NCBI GenBank assembly: GCA_959347315.1
Contig: OY365806.1
Coordinates: 32,852,054-32,916,053, forward strand
Source of the DNA: Bimastos eiseni
Taxonomy: Eukaryota; Annelida; Clitellata; Crassiclitellata; Lumbricidae
Direction: 5' to 3'
Length of the DNA stretch: 64,000 bases
Notes under the pieces: model-generated
Database searches by the model: none
What the model was told of the DNA's origin: nothing
The model's input: only the letters and a program-made list of their open reading frames with translations
Made by a program: the position numbers and the translations under genes
Part shown: positions 32,905-45,099 of the stretch, one piece after another
How positions within the stretch are numbered: position 1 is the stretch's first letter
How the letters are laid out: every line of letters begins with the position of its first letter

Positions 32905-34311
32905 TATATGCTGCAATAGGTAAATAAAATGTCACACTGCAGATGCTTCGGACTATAGATGTTTACAAAGGCCAATTATGTACGACTTCTTATCACAATT
33001 TACTAATATTGATATTATGACTGCCAGTTTAAACAATTTAAAACTCCTTTTTATTTTTTTAAATCTTAAGATTAAATTGTTTGTTGCAAGTAAAGTGTTA
33101 GTTTGTTAGATTATATAGGTTGCTCTCAAACACTATACAAATTCCTATGATTGAGTGGGTTTTTTAATTGACTGCCTTGAAATTTTCAATCTAATGGTAG
33201 AGTATGCAGAACCAAAATGTGATATGATCCACTTTAAGTATCATAGATGCAGCTGTACAAAATATAACTCATTCAAATATGCAATAAATTTGACCAGTTT
33301 CACTACACTAGTCTCACAAGGTGAAATCTAATTAATTTAATTAACAAGTCATATCCTTGCACAGCATTTTTCATGGAACTCGATGCCAATTTATAAGTCA
33401 GTTCACTACAAGATGTAATAGACATGGCCATTTTCCTAGTTTTTGGTTTTCATTGTATGTGTGAGGACTGAAGATTATTGTCCTCAAAACAAGTGTCGAA
33501 ATTAAACATGCGTGAAAATTACAAAAAGTTCACAAGACATTGGATGCTCACGGGTAAAAAACCCGGTGAACAAGAGTCGATTTTCTATCCGAAATGTGAA
33601 AAACTCACCTACATGCACCTAGACTTTTCAGAAGGTTGTGTCCCGGGCCCCGTCAAATGGAGCGGATGGAAGGGAGAGAAGTTGCTCCAATAATAGATTG
33701 AGGATGTATGCCCTTGGTTGAGTGTCATCAGGTACTGGACGAGTAGGCAAGTTTCATACAAAAGGGCATGATTAGAATAGTAAAGAAAAATTCTAGGACA
33801 TTGTTTTGATGTTCCTAATCAGGTGACCTGGCCTTGATTAAACAGAGGTAGGCCTATGCACCAAGTACTTCAGCAAGGAAAGTAGAACTTTTTGCAGAAG
33901 GGTTACAGCCTATAGCATTTCATTGAAAATACAGCTCTAAACAATGCTTCTAACAGTTAATTATAATATACAATATTGTTCATGCATCAACTGACCATGA
34001 AATTCAGAATAAAATTATAAAAATGTCACCTTAAGGGGTCAAATTCAATATTTCTCACAATATGAAATCGAACATGAAACCGTTTTGCAACACTATTGTA
34101 AATCTGCCAAATCATTAGACACTTCTCACAGGTCTTCATATACAAAGAAAGGAATTCCAGCAGAGAACAAATCCCAGTAATTACTGCATAAAATTTATAT
34201 AGAACCTCTTACTGACATCAACTTGGAAGCACACAAAAACGTCACTGACAACTGAGAACATGAAAATGAGAACATGAAAATTTCAGCTAAGTAGGTCCTG
34301 CCAAAAATCAA
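32905..34311. other. Intergenic, nothing recognised
   Basis: AT-rich sequence with only short chance ORFs. I recognise no repeat or coding exon here. Confidence 0.4.
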
Positions 34312-34505
34312 TCAGGTTTCCCTACTGACAACAACTATAGATCTAGAGGAAGATTGGTCTAAATAATCTAGATATTTATCTGAATGTTCAAGTGGATCGT
34401 CTTCAAGTATTTGAGAATGTTTCTCAAGCAATTTCTGATAAATGTACAACAGAGTTGTCTTACTGCTTAACACTTCAATGCCCAATTTCCTCCTTCTGAA
34501 ACAAC
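34312..34505 (-). CDS. Orphan terminal-exon candidate, unknown protein
   Basis: On the minus strand a good acceptor (ctcctttttcctag) precedes an open frame of 63 residues ending in TGA. It begins CFRRRKLGIEVLSSKTTLL and continues with an acidic stretch (ILEDDPLEHSDKYLDYLDQ). The amino-acid composition looks protein-like, but I do not recognise the family and found no upstream exon between here and Nova. It may be the last exon of an unseen or damaged gene. Confidence 0.3.
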
Positions 34506-34604
34506 CTAGGAAAAAGGAGTAAACACATTGTTTAAATCAGAGATGGTTATGATTAGCTAAATTGCAAATGTATTAGAATTATCAAAATCTAGTAGCAATT
34601 AGAT

Positions 34605-34735
34605 TACTATTCTTATTATTACAGCAGTTTTATACAGTGCCCCTGCAAAGCAGTCTACTCAGAAGCGCTTCCAGCCCAGCCTCGGTCAGACAGACCAGTC
34701 TTAAGGCCAGAGAAGAATAGGGCAGACTGACCTAC
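34605..34735 (-). repeat. SINE-like repeat, family C (minus)
   Basis: Contains gccctattcttctctggcct, gaagcgcttctgagtagact and ggggcactgtataaaactgc on the minus strand. It matches 32440-32530. Confidence 0.6.
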
Positions 34736-34739
34736 TGGC

Positions 34740-36500
34740 GCAAGACACCAGTGATGTAGTCGAGTCCAACTAAGCCGAGTCGAGTCCACCTACGCCAAGT
34801 CCGAGTTGCTAAAGTCAGAGTCCCAACTGTCCAAGTCCCAGTACACGAAAACACACAATAAAAGGTCTTGTTGGAAATCACCAGTTCAATATATGTTATA
34901 GCACAAGGAATTAACGTAGGGTGTCAAAAACATAAAGGTACAATTTATCAAGAGTTACTGTAATTTATCCAAATTACATTTAATGAGCACAAAAGCTAAG
35001 TCTTTGTTGTGGAGTGCGGGCACTGAAAAACAGGGTCTCATTATCAATCTCTGTTTATGACACCCCAATAATACCCCATCCACAATCGAACATGGAAGAC
35101 ACAGGGCAATGATAATTTGTGGACCCAAGGGAGGCAAAGAACAACGGTCACAGCTATAATAATTAGAAAGAACCCCGACCGCTGCCGAACACAGGTCAGA
35201 GCAATGACCTCTGCCAGTCCCAGAGGGCATGGCCCTACAGCTATTATAGGTTCACTCAACACCTATACCCCACTCTCCAACGCAGCTTTGTGCAGTGGAC
35301 ACGCTGCACAACGTACACACACTAACTGGAAGTTGACCAAGAACACTGAGCTCTAAACACAATCTAGGTTAGAATGGTAGCCATTGTAAGTAAGTAAGCA
35401 GTGAGCACACATAATTTCTGCACTGAGACAAAGTCAAAATTCGAGTCAAGGGCTTCGAGTCCGAGTCCAAGTCATGTCATTCCGGTCAGATGCAGATACC
35501 TCAAGGCGATGTACCCAATATCTATCTTATCGAGCTGTGGTGGGTGCCAAGCCAGATAAGTTGCATCTTAGAATTAGCTATTTGTCCAATTGATTAGCAT
35601 AATTGCTAATCAATTCGAATTAACAAAATCTTGTAATTGATTAGAAGTCTGTCTAACCGATTAACTAATCCAATAGCTCATCGATTAGTTTAACCCAGGT
35701 TAGTCTACCTTTGAGAGAACTAGAAATCATGCAAAAAAATAAACAAACATTGTTTAAACCAGGACAGCAATGTTCTTGAAAGATCTGCATAAGAATAAAC
35801 AATTTACAAATTAAGTTGTGTATTTAAAGTGTATTAAAATACCTCTTAAATTTTGGATTCACGTTTCACCATGTTGTAACAGGATATGCATTAAATTGAT
35901 AGAGATTACACTGTCGTGTGTGAAAACGGAAGCCTCTTTTCAGCAAACCACGACTTTGTTTTCTTTCGAGTCGAAGACACAGCATTGCATCTCACTAGAA
36001 AAGAGAAATATTATCCATGTCATTGAAATCTTTGCATTAAAATCTTAAAATTATTTCATTCACAGTTATTTTTTCACAAAGTTTTTATATAAAAAACATT
36101 TCTTTCTATTTCTGCATATATAATTGACAAAAAAGTTTAAGTTAAAGTCATATTTCTTTAAATAGAAACATTCATTACAGGTATATTTTTTCACATGAAT
36201 ATGACAAATATATAGGTAAGCTACTATCATATACACATAATCACCACACATACATATGCACATAACCATACAAGGCAAATCAACATTTATAGCGCATTTT
36301 ACGTAGCTCTTCAAGTTACGGAAAAACGTAACCGGTCACTGATGTGGACTCCTGCATTCTACCTCCAAACATTTCACAGAAGCCCATAGAAAGTATTAAA
36401 ATATTTGCAAATTTCAATATGCTACAATAAATATTCATTGTGATAATGAATATGTACACAGAATTCATTATAAAATTTAGTTACATTTTAACATGTTACC
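34740..36500. other. Intergenic with low-complexity repeat debris
   Basis: At 34750-34850 and 35440-35480 there are runs of gagtcc/gagtcg-type units that look like the ends of one inserted element. At 35580-35700 there are several gattagcaattga-like words typical of decayed MITEs. No credible coding exon was found. Confidence 0.4.
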
Positions 36501-36529
36501 TTATACTACATCAATATTTTTAAGCGGTG

Positions 36530-36870
36530 ATACTTGTGCACATGATAATGATCATGGATCAGTGAAACGATCATACCTGGGCTTTCCATGATCACGATGA
36601 TAGAACGACCTGTGTCAACTGAATGGAAGATGACGATGAATTCCTGGTGAAATCGATCGGTTGTGATCGATGATAGCGATCCATGATGGATGACATTCCA
36701 TGATCGATAATGTTCTCGAGATGGATGGCAACGATATCCAACTATGCTCACTACGCATATACTGGCACGAACGATTCTTATACATGATAGAATGCAACTC
36801 GCTATCGACTATGATCTGAGTGATTTGATCGTGGTCAGTTTTTACTAATGATCGATTCCTTTTATGACAT
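36530..36870 (-). promoter_or_regulatory. Dense YCAY cluster on the Nova sense strand
   Basis: Read on the minus strand (Nova sense) this ~340-bp stretch holds about 24 YCAY tetramers (TCAT, CCAT, TCAC). About five or six are expected by chance. YCAY clusters are the RNA-binding site of Nova KH domains. The cluster lies about 1.9 kb downstream of the Nova stop codon. It may be a 3'-UTR or downstream element, or a chance satellite of gatcatgatcg words. Transcription of the region is not shown. Confidence 0.35.
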
Positions 36871-38734
36871 TGTGTCACATTAGTTGTATTCTGCCAACAT
36901 TGACCTTTGATATGGTTAAACCCTTTTTGCCACTTATTGTTGCCCTCCAAGTCACCTCAGTGCAATATAGTATTATTGAACTTCACATTGCCTTTTCACA
37001 AAGTTTAAAAGTGCACATTGAAATCTGTTATTCGGTATATGGCACTATATACAAATTCAACCACTAAACACAACATAAATGTATTGAGGCAAGTAATCTC
37101 TACAAGTGGTAGACCACAAACTCACATGCTAGACTGCTAGATCTACACTTGGGACATAAATCTAAAAATACTAAAAAATATCAGATAACCAAATTTTAAA
37201 AAAATCAATTTAATATGGCCTGGGAACACGAACTCCAATGCAATCTCATTCCAAAACAGGATTTGGTGTGCCTCTTAAATGTTAGCATGAACAGAGGTTC
37301 CAGGGCTGTAATAGGAAATTGAAGGTTGCCAATAATAATTATTTTTACAGTTAACATTAATATCTAACTGAGGCCTAGATTATGTCACAGGATTAAAGAT
37401 AAGCAATAGCATTTTTCTGAATGGCTAGTCTTTGTTCATGCTATGTATCACAAATGTGCTACACAGTGACCACACTGAAGTGTTGAAGGATTGCAGATTT
37501 TATGCTCCACACCAATAACCCCAGAAGGCTTGGTATCTACAATTTGCCTCTTTGAAGTTTCACCCTCAACTTACTTTATGAAAAGATGTAACATTAGATA
37601 GACAGAAAAGGTACATGCAGCAAACACACTGGGATTTCTGTATTCCTGCAATCTCTATTCCACATTTGACTGCTGTAAACAGAATTGGATGAGAGAACTT
37701 AATTTAAGAAATATTGTTGAGCCCTACAGACATCTTTGCACAGGTTTGTACGTCATAATTAATCACAGCCAATCCTACCTAAACCTAGTGCAGTTGTGAA
37801 ATTATTGCAAACACAGTGTTTAGAGAAATTGCAGTTATACTTCATACCAAATATTTCATCGTGTTTGTCTCATTTGTATAGTATATACCATCAAGGGACT
37901 AAACTTTGGAGGGACAATATGTAGGGAACAAATCCGATGGGGGAGTGAATTGTATCTCCGAGTTCAGTGGCCATGCACAAATGCTGGTAGATAAAGGAAC
38001 TTTTTACTGTAATATATTTAAGGAGATAGTTATAATTGATACTCACTACTCATACAATAATGATGTATCTAGGGAAAAATTCAAGAAACTGAAAACTCAC
38101 GTAAAAATACTATTCCACTTTATGTGTTACAATTACAGCAATCAGTAGAACTGATACTGATAGTTTCCAACATATCAGGTGATATTGAAACTTAAAAGAT
38201 CTGTGATATGACCAAAGAGAGCAATGCAGAGTTTAGAGAGAAATTTAAACACAGCTGAATGTGACATTTATTCTGTAATGTATGATAAGGTCTTAAGGTC
38301 AAAGATTAACAGCATTGAGAGAAATTGATTTGAACTGATCAACCAAACTAGATAAAACCGGAGTCAGGTCTGATCAGTCCAAAATTCAGAAGTACAATAA
38401 TTTATTTTTATTAATGACATGACAAGATTGATCCAGTTCCATAAGGAGCCAAGTCAGACCACGCAATATAGAAGTCCACATGGAGAAACTCATTCACCTC
38501 AGAAAAGGATAAATGTTAAAAAGGTCTGTAAATTAAAGCAAGATTTGGTAAAATAAATTACTAAGACTGAACTGAGTCAGTTCAAAGCTCAGCTTTACAC
38601 AGAACACCCACGAACATTACTGAGAAGTCTTAGTCTTACTCGCACCTTGTGTTACAGTCTTTGCTGGTGCTTTGATGTACTTCACACCTGTATCTTTGGT
38701 GCAGTTCTCATTGGAGCATTTTCTTGATGTCACC
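36871..38734 (-). other. Nova downstream region, probable 3' UTR at least in part
   Basis: There are no recognisable transposons and no long ORF. Minus-strand AATAAA signals lie at 38401-38406 and 38267-38272, about 330 and 460 bp after the Nova stop. A short 3' UTR would end there. Longer UTRs, usual in Nova genes, would run further. Confidence 0.4.
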
Positions 38735-41700
38735 TCATTTGAGCATCTGTTCTTGCCGTGAGCGCTTGCTCTCCTCCTGCTGGATGCACTGCTGAACCAT
38801 AAAGACGGCCCGCTCCACTGCACTCGATGATCCGCTGATTGTAACAATGCGATTTCGGGTCCCAGGCGCAAACACACCTTTCTTGGAAATTTGGAGAGTG
38901 GCTGACGTCAGCTTCTGTATTTCAACAATTGCCCTACCACCAGGTCCAATAACTGCACCAACAATGTTCTCGGCAACCTGCAGTTCCTTAGACGCATTCG
39001 ACTGGTCGTGATTCGCTCCAGCAGAGGGCACTGGTGCCTGAAACGTCCCCATGCCAGTCCCAAGACCAAATGAGTTGTTGTTAGTGCCTGCCCCAAAGCC
39101 AGGAAATCCAGGGTTAAATGCAAGGGGTGCATCACTTGCCCCAACATTTGGAGTTTGCCGAGGGTTTCCAAAATTCCCTGTATCAAAACCCACAACTGAC
39201 TTTTCAGGAGTCTGCGGACCACTGGGAAACTGCCCGAACATGGGGCCTGGTCCGACTGGGGCCATTTCCCTAGGGTTGCGATTTCCATTGAGGATTGTCG
39301 ACAGGTAGTCAAGAGACAAGCCCCCAACATTTGATGGCATTGCCCCAAGACTTCCAAGACCAGCACCTCCAAATCCAAGAAGCCCATAGCTGTTGAGGGT
39401 GCACATTGCTGCTGTGATCTCATCACTTGCCTGAATTGAATACCCATTGCCACGAAGTGTCGACTTAAGCATGTCAACCGATTGTGGATTGACATTGCGA
39501 CCATTGCCAACTGACCCGCTTGCGCCGACAAAGCCGAGGTCAAGTGTCCCACCGGCAGGAGCACTATTGGCAAATGGTGAGCCAGTAGGATTAGCATTGG
39601 CAATTGGGCCCTTGTAGTCAGCATAGCTTACGTTGGGGCAGCTTCCACTCTGTGGGTCGTCGACGATCATCTTGAACACCATTTCGAACGCTAACTGTAT
39701 CTGGTCCTTGGTCCCTGCAAGGAACAACGCAAACGATATCAATTTTCGTAAAATATAAGATAATCTTACCGCAACCAGTTGAGATCCCAAAGACCACATA
39801 AAGGCAAGAAAAGGAACAGATGAATTTGTCAAAAGTAATAAGAAGCATGGTCTAAAAACGGTAAACACTTGTTCTACTGCTTCTTTAGAAACTCCTCAGA
39901 AGCATGGTCTATATAATTATATATATATATATATTGAACATTTATTAACATATTATTAAGGGACCGATCGGAAATCGCCTCGGCTGAATATCCCATTTTT
40001 TTAAACTATTTGGAAATATTCATGTGTTTATTAAAAAAAAATTTATAAACATTTTACGATCTAAAAATTTAATTTAAAACCTTATTAGTAGTTATTACAG
40101 GCAGAAACAATTGTTTTGCTAATTTTTCATTTCACGAAACGGCGAAAGTCAAAATTTTTCACCAATGAGTGCAGACGGTACTTGTTGGGCCAGTGTTTGC
40201 AACTACTATTCGGTTCGTACCCGGCAAATAGTGCATCCAAATACTCAGAATCGGTACTTGGTGGAAATTGTCTACTCTGTTATGACCTACAGTTGAGACA
40301 ACGGAATGCAGACTAAATTAAGCTAGACAATTTGTCAAATTGAAAAACTTGCCGGCAACAGTGACAACTCGCTCGGCAAGCATCGTTTCTTGGGCCTTCT
40401 GAGAAATCTGGACATAAGCACCAGTCTCATCTTTAATCTGCTTCACATAACAACCACCTTTGCCAATGATCATTCCAACCGTTGCATTTGGAACCACCAG
40501 CTTCACCTATGGAAAAAAAGAAGCCATTTCACCTTTAAATCTCATAGTAGTCTTCTTGAAAGAGAATCTATTAACAGTATAACTGTTACAAATGTTATAA
40601 ATGAGGGGATGCAGAGTAATGGATAATACACTGGTGTGCAGAACTGAGGAAATGGGTTTGATTCGTGTATTCTCCATTCGCTAGGTGGCAGCTTTGGTTA
40701 ATTAAAAGTACACTTTGCACGGCTACAGACAGTTAAATTCGACCTATATCATAACTTGTTATCATCTATTCATACTGAACTTGTAATCACACTGTGATTT
40801 GTCAGTTTGAAATAAACAAAGAAATCATCATTATTGTTATAACAATCCTTTCATATCAGAAAGCCTTTTAACCCTTTAATGAGCAGCACGTAGTAAAATG
40901 TAAGGCATAAACAGTAACGCTGGTCGTTAGAGGGTTAAAGCATCAGAATAAAGTAGAAACAAAAAGTATACCATACAAAACATCAGAATACATTCTAAAC
41001 AAAACTTCATAAATAAATAACATAAGTTAACATTTGGAACATTACACCTTCATATCTTCACCAGATTTCTCATAACGTTCCCGAATGCGATCCCAAATCA
41101 TGTTGTGCACGAGTCTGACATTGCCAGCTGGGCCCGTGATCAAACAGACACGGTCAAGTGTTCCTACACAGAAAAACACCTTATATTATGTTATTGTTTC
41201 AAGACGAACTGTGTGGCACTGTAGATGATCAGATAAGAGCGGTCGGCCCATAACACTCAGATTGCACTGAGTGAGCGGGTTCGACCCTCGTCCAAGGCTT
41301 CAGTCACTGTGTAGGGACACTGAGCAAGTCCTTTGCACACAATTGCTTTGCAGTACAACTGCAATTGCACCTTAAAGGCGTGAGCACTTATTAGCAAAAG
41401 ATGTTGGAAGAATGGCGATATAAATTTCAGAATAAAAAACTGAACTGGTAGTAAAATTCAATTATAGTCGTATGATCGAACTGTAGTAAAGCTCAGTCAT
41501 AATCCAGTAGCACTTATGAGAACAGATGAAAAGCATTATGCGAACCAATGACTTGCCTGGATAGAAGTCTCCACTTTTTGACATCTTGATATTTGTAGCT
41601 GTTTCTGTCTGGAGTTTGTTGATGGTGTCACCACCTTTACCAAGAATGACACCAGCCATTGTCGATGGAACGAGCTGCTTCAACAAGACGCAGTCTCCTA

Positions 41701-44495
41701 CATAGGAACACATTTGCAATTTCATAATATTACATAATTATTCATTTATTATCATAATGAAGGGAAATGATAACTATTGAAAAAATTGGTCCATCAGAAC
41801 TTAAAAGAATGTCGAGCTCCATGTCTCGTGCAAAACCCGTGGGCAAGGGCGAGTTGTCTGGACTATTCATTGTCTGCTAACCTTTGCAGTAAGTACTGTC
41901 TTGGAAGGATTTCTGTTACAGCAAGAGATATTGAGATTTCTAAGGCAATATCTGATTCGTGCCTCAACTACTTACCACTAGTTCCTTGTGTATATATCTG
42001 CCTCATCTTCCACAGATTACACACAGATAAGTAAACTCGCAAAATATAACCTAGGAAAATTTATCCTGGCAAACCAACCCAATAAACTGCTTTCAATGGT
42101 TGACCAGTCTTTCTTTCAGAGACAGCGTTTTCTACTTACTTAGTGCATTGCATTAAGGGCAGTGGCATTTGGACAGACTACTATATACACTATAGGGGAA
42201 AGTATTCTTCCCAATTACCATCAAAATTTATTGGTTTCAAGAAATCAAATTATAGACTTTAATTGCAGACATCAACACAATCCTAAAAGTATTTCTTGTA
42301 TCTTAATTGTTTGTATATTTAAATACAGCATGACACTTTTGTGACTATTTGTCAAATTGGCCATTCGACACTAAACCTAGCAGACCATTGCAACGAATAT
42401 CGTGACCCTAACTGACTCACATGACTCACATCAAAAGAATTTTTAACATTGCCCAAGTGCTGCAGGTTCCACATGTGCGAAGGTCTTCACCCCAGGATTT
42501 TCCGTGTCAATTCCGATAGACGAAGTAAAATTTTCTTTTATATTACGACTGAAATTTCGTTGCAGAAGATTTATCCTTAAATATTGTGTAGCATCATTAG
42601 AGTTATATAGCGCCTCTCGAAGAATAACTACTCAGAGGTACTCTCAACATGGGAACTCAAAGGGAAAAACACGTCTTTAAACAGCAAGAAGCCGATGAAG
42701 AGAAGCCAGTGATTAGTTTAGTTCTTATCTCCCATTATAGAAACTGCATTAATTTATCAATATTGAGCACATTTTGGCATTTCTCCAATCAATTACAGTT
42801 GTTTTTTTTTTACTTACATGCAATATCTAGTATCTTTTGCCTTACACAGTGGCAAATGGAAAATCTGCAGTGATTGGGCATAAAAAAATAAGCCATTGAG
42901 TATAAATAGCCATGTCTTTCAAAATAAATTATTAAATCTGCCACTGTCTGGACTTTCACAGTGCCAGTCCCAAGCCTGAAGAACGGAGGAGGGCAACACC
43001 AAATTATCTTCGATATGGAACAGTGTCGTTAAAAAATCAACATAAAATAAATAATTAACACAACGTCCACCTTCATTTTAACATTATCAATCATTTATAA
43101 ACAATGAAAAATGGTGGTAATCCAGAAAACAAGAAGCCTGTATATGCAAACAATATGGCTGCTTATGAATGTACTCAAATAGTGTAGAGCTGTACTGATA
43201 TCACTTTTTGCCGATTAGGCCGATACCGAATATTGACGATTATTTCATTGCCGATACTGATTATCTAGCTGATTATTTTACAGATTACTTCATTGTATTT
43301 CCCAAGATGGCCAGTTCTAAAATATAGACCTACTGCTACAGCCTATTGTTGTGATACAAGCAAAACACTTGGTGCTATGATCTGTGTGTCTTAGCACCTA
43401 TGATAATGTGTGTGGCATGATGATCGTTTCTTACAATTATTATTTGCAACATCAGTGGTCTTGATTACTTACTGGTTGAATGTGTTGCATTATGGGTTGT
43501 GTTTAGTTGTGTTCATGTGTTACTAGGTGCGCTCTATTTGAGCGCATTCCTGGGCGGCAACATTGTTTATATATACTGGCTTCTAGTCTTCCAGATAACC
43601 AAAAATGGAACTACCTCTATGTAGAAGCTGGATTGATGAGAAAATTCTGCATTTATAAAAGCAGAATCAATGAAAATAATTCTGTTTAATGCTGGATTAT
43701 CATACCTTCAGGTTCCCCTGTGTAACCAGATTATTCATTTATGAAAACTTGTTGTTTCTCATTGTCTCATGTTTTTTGGTTACCAAATAAAATTGAATTG
43801 TATTCATCAATATAGCTTCTATTTAAATGACACTGACACTTTGCATCGATCCTGCTTCCATTTAAACAGCACTCCCTTCATCAATCCAACTTCCACTTAT
43901 GGAAAAATATTTTCATCAATCCAGCATCTAATTAAACAATCCTTTTCATTAACCCAGTTTATAATTAAACATAATTATTTTCATCTACTCAGCTTATAAT
44001 ATATATATATGTAACAAAACACTAACCGAAACCCTGACCTCAAGAGACTCTCACGATAAATAACCTATTTGATAATTTGTGTTATTTGATCATTTTTATT
44101 ATTATCATTATTTGTATTATTAAATGACAGTACGTCATGGCATACAGTAACCTCCAAGTATATGTAGTCACGGAAACCCATCGCCGGGACGAACACAATG
44201 CAAGAAAGTTAGAGAGAAGAAACCACAAGACTTCTAAAGCACTCAAAAAACCGAAATCACAGAAACCAGCTTATTCACAAGCGCTTTGTCAAAAAAGAAT
44301 CAATAGATCGACGCCATGCATTAAATTTATGTACAGAAAATGTGAATTCCATTCTCGATTACCCAATCCTTGATTCGACTTTTTTGAAACGGAGTGCTCC
44401 TGGTCTCCGTCCAAAGGTCTCTTCCTCGAATCCGCTAACATTTCACTTTGCTGCATCTGCTGCATTTCCATGTAGCCTTCGCTATCCGACGCCAT
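38735..44495 (-). CDS. Nova: Nova KH-domain neuronal splicing regulator, complete
   Basis: Five coding exons splice in frame to 507 residues: 44363-44495, 41557-41697, 41048-41163, 40353-40506 and 38735-39714. The N-terminus has [10 protein letters not shown], as in Nova proteins, with basic nuclear-localisation residues. KH1 holds [18 protein letters not shown] and [11 protein letters not shown]2 holds [18 protein letters not shown], then [19 protein letters not shown]. The linker [20 protein letters not shown] then NPTGSPFAN is diagnostic of Nova. A ~200-residue Gly/Pro/Asn-rich spacer precedes KH3 ([36 protein letters not shown]). The protein binds YCAY clusters in nuclear pre-mRNA and sets exon inclusion. 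Two donors are GC rather than GT (after 41557 and 40353). The KH3 GxxG loop is GPGG instead of the usual GKGG. The start codon has an AAAATGG context. Confidence 0.96.
39957..40289 (+). mobile_element. hAT-like MITE, family A, in a Nova intron
   Basis: It starts with aagggaccgatcggaaatcg and ends ggtggaaattgtctactctg then ttatgaccta. It has the family-specific cggttcgtacccggcaaata. The terminal bases are decayed, so the edges are approximate. It lies in the intron between Nova exons 4 and 5. Confidence 0.65.
40868..40940. mobile_element. Short piggyBac-like MITE
   Basis: TTAA-flanked with accctttaatgagcagc and gctggtcgttagagggt termini, matching 4331-4400. It lies in a Nova intron. Confidence 0.6.
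41225..41440 (+). repeat. tRNA-derived SINE, fullest copy
   Basis: The tRNA-like head has a B-box gagcgggttcgaccctcgtc. It is followed by cttcagtcactgtgtaggga, then a unique body ending aatggcgatataaatttca and gaataaaa. The same body, inverted, is at 15190-15424. It lies in a Nova intron. Confidence 0.7.
42110..44010. mobile_element. Composite foldback/minisatellite repeat block in Nova intron 1
   Basis: Pieces in order: cttacttagtgcattgcatt (42135), a diverged copy of the 167-bp unit (42400-42560), a cagtgccagtcccaagcctg module (42958), caatatggctgcttatgaat (43155), its inverse with gcgctctatttgagcgcatt (43530-43560), a direct minisatellite (43610-43690), then inverse minisatellite units (43800-44000). 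A (TA)n tract ends it. It shares modules with 12535-13400, 27400-28465 and 47800-48670. Confidence 0.55.
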
Positions 44496-44792
44496 TTTTT
44501 TTGTTTCTTAGAACCAGCTTAGAACCACTATCGACGCCAGATGTCGTTAATTTGGTTGCTACCAGCGTCTGCGTCAAGCCGCCAATTTAAGGCATTTCAG
44601 AGGGTATTGCATTAAAATATGTATATAGCGCCATTTTTTTACATGGTGTACCTAATCATAAGCGCGAAAAGCCCCACGGGAAAAGAAATCATATAGGGAG
44701 AAACAGTTTCACCCTCAGTTAAAATAAACAGCGTATCAGGCAAGAAATATTGTTCCAAACAAATGGAAAACAGACGCAATATTAGACAAAAG

Positions 44793-45075
44793 CAGGGCTG
44801 CAAACATGTTGGGTTTTTTGTGTTTTACAAAGACCAAAGAAAAAAATTGGCAATATTTGTTTTTAGTCTTTTTTCAAATATTTTTATTCAATCTAGTAAC
44901 TGAATTAGGTCTAATTATTAAAACGAGTTGCGGTTCTTTATTCGAATCATGCCATGTTTGATGCTTTTTATAACAAACTGTCGTGACAAAATTGAAAATC
45001 CAAAGGAAAACTACAAGCCAAATCACCAAATAAAAAAAAAATTTGATTTGTAAGAAATCTTGATTTTTTTCAGAG
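44793..45075. mobile_element. hAT-like MITE, family B
   Basis: Begins cagggctgcaaacatgttgg. The interior matches 13905-14180 in reverse. It is about 280 bp long with no coding capacity, just upstream of the Nova first exon. Confidence 0.55.
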
Positions 45076-45099
45076 CTTGAAGTGGGGGGAAGAGGTGCC

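Noticed and set aside
36615..36950. 111-codon minus-strand ORF in the YCAY cluster
   Set aside because: Its residues follow from the repeated gatcatgatcg words; no domain is visible.
38908..39624. 238-codon minus-strand ORF overlapping Nova exon 5
   Set aside because: It is a shadow frame of the Nova Gly/Pro/Asn-rich spacer; the Nova frame is confirmed by KH domains and splice phase.
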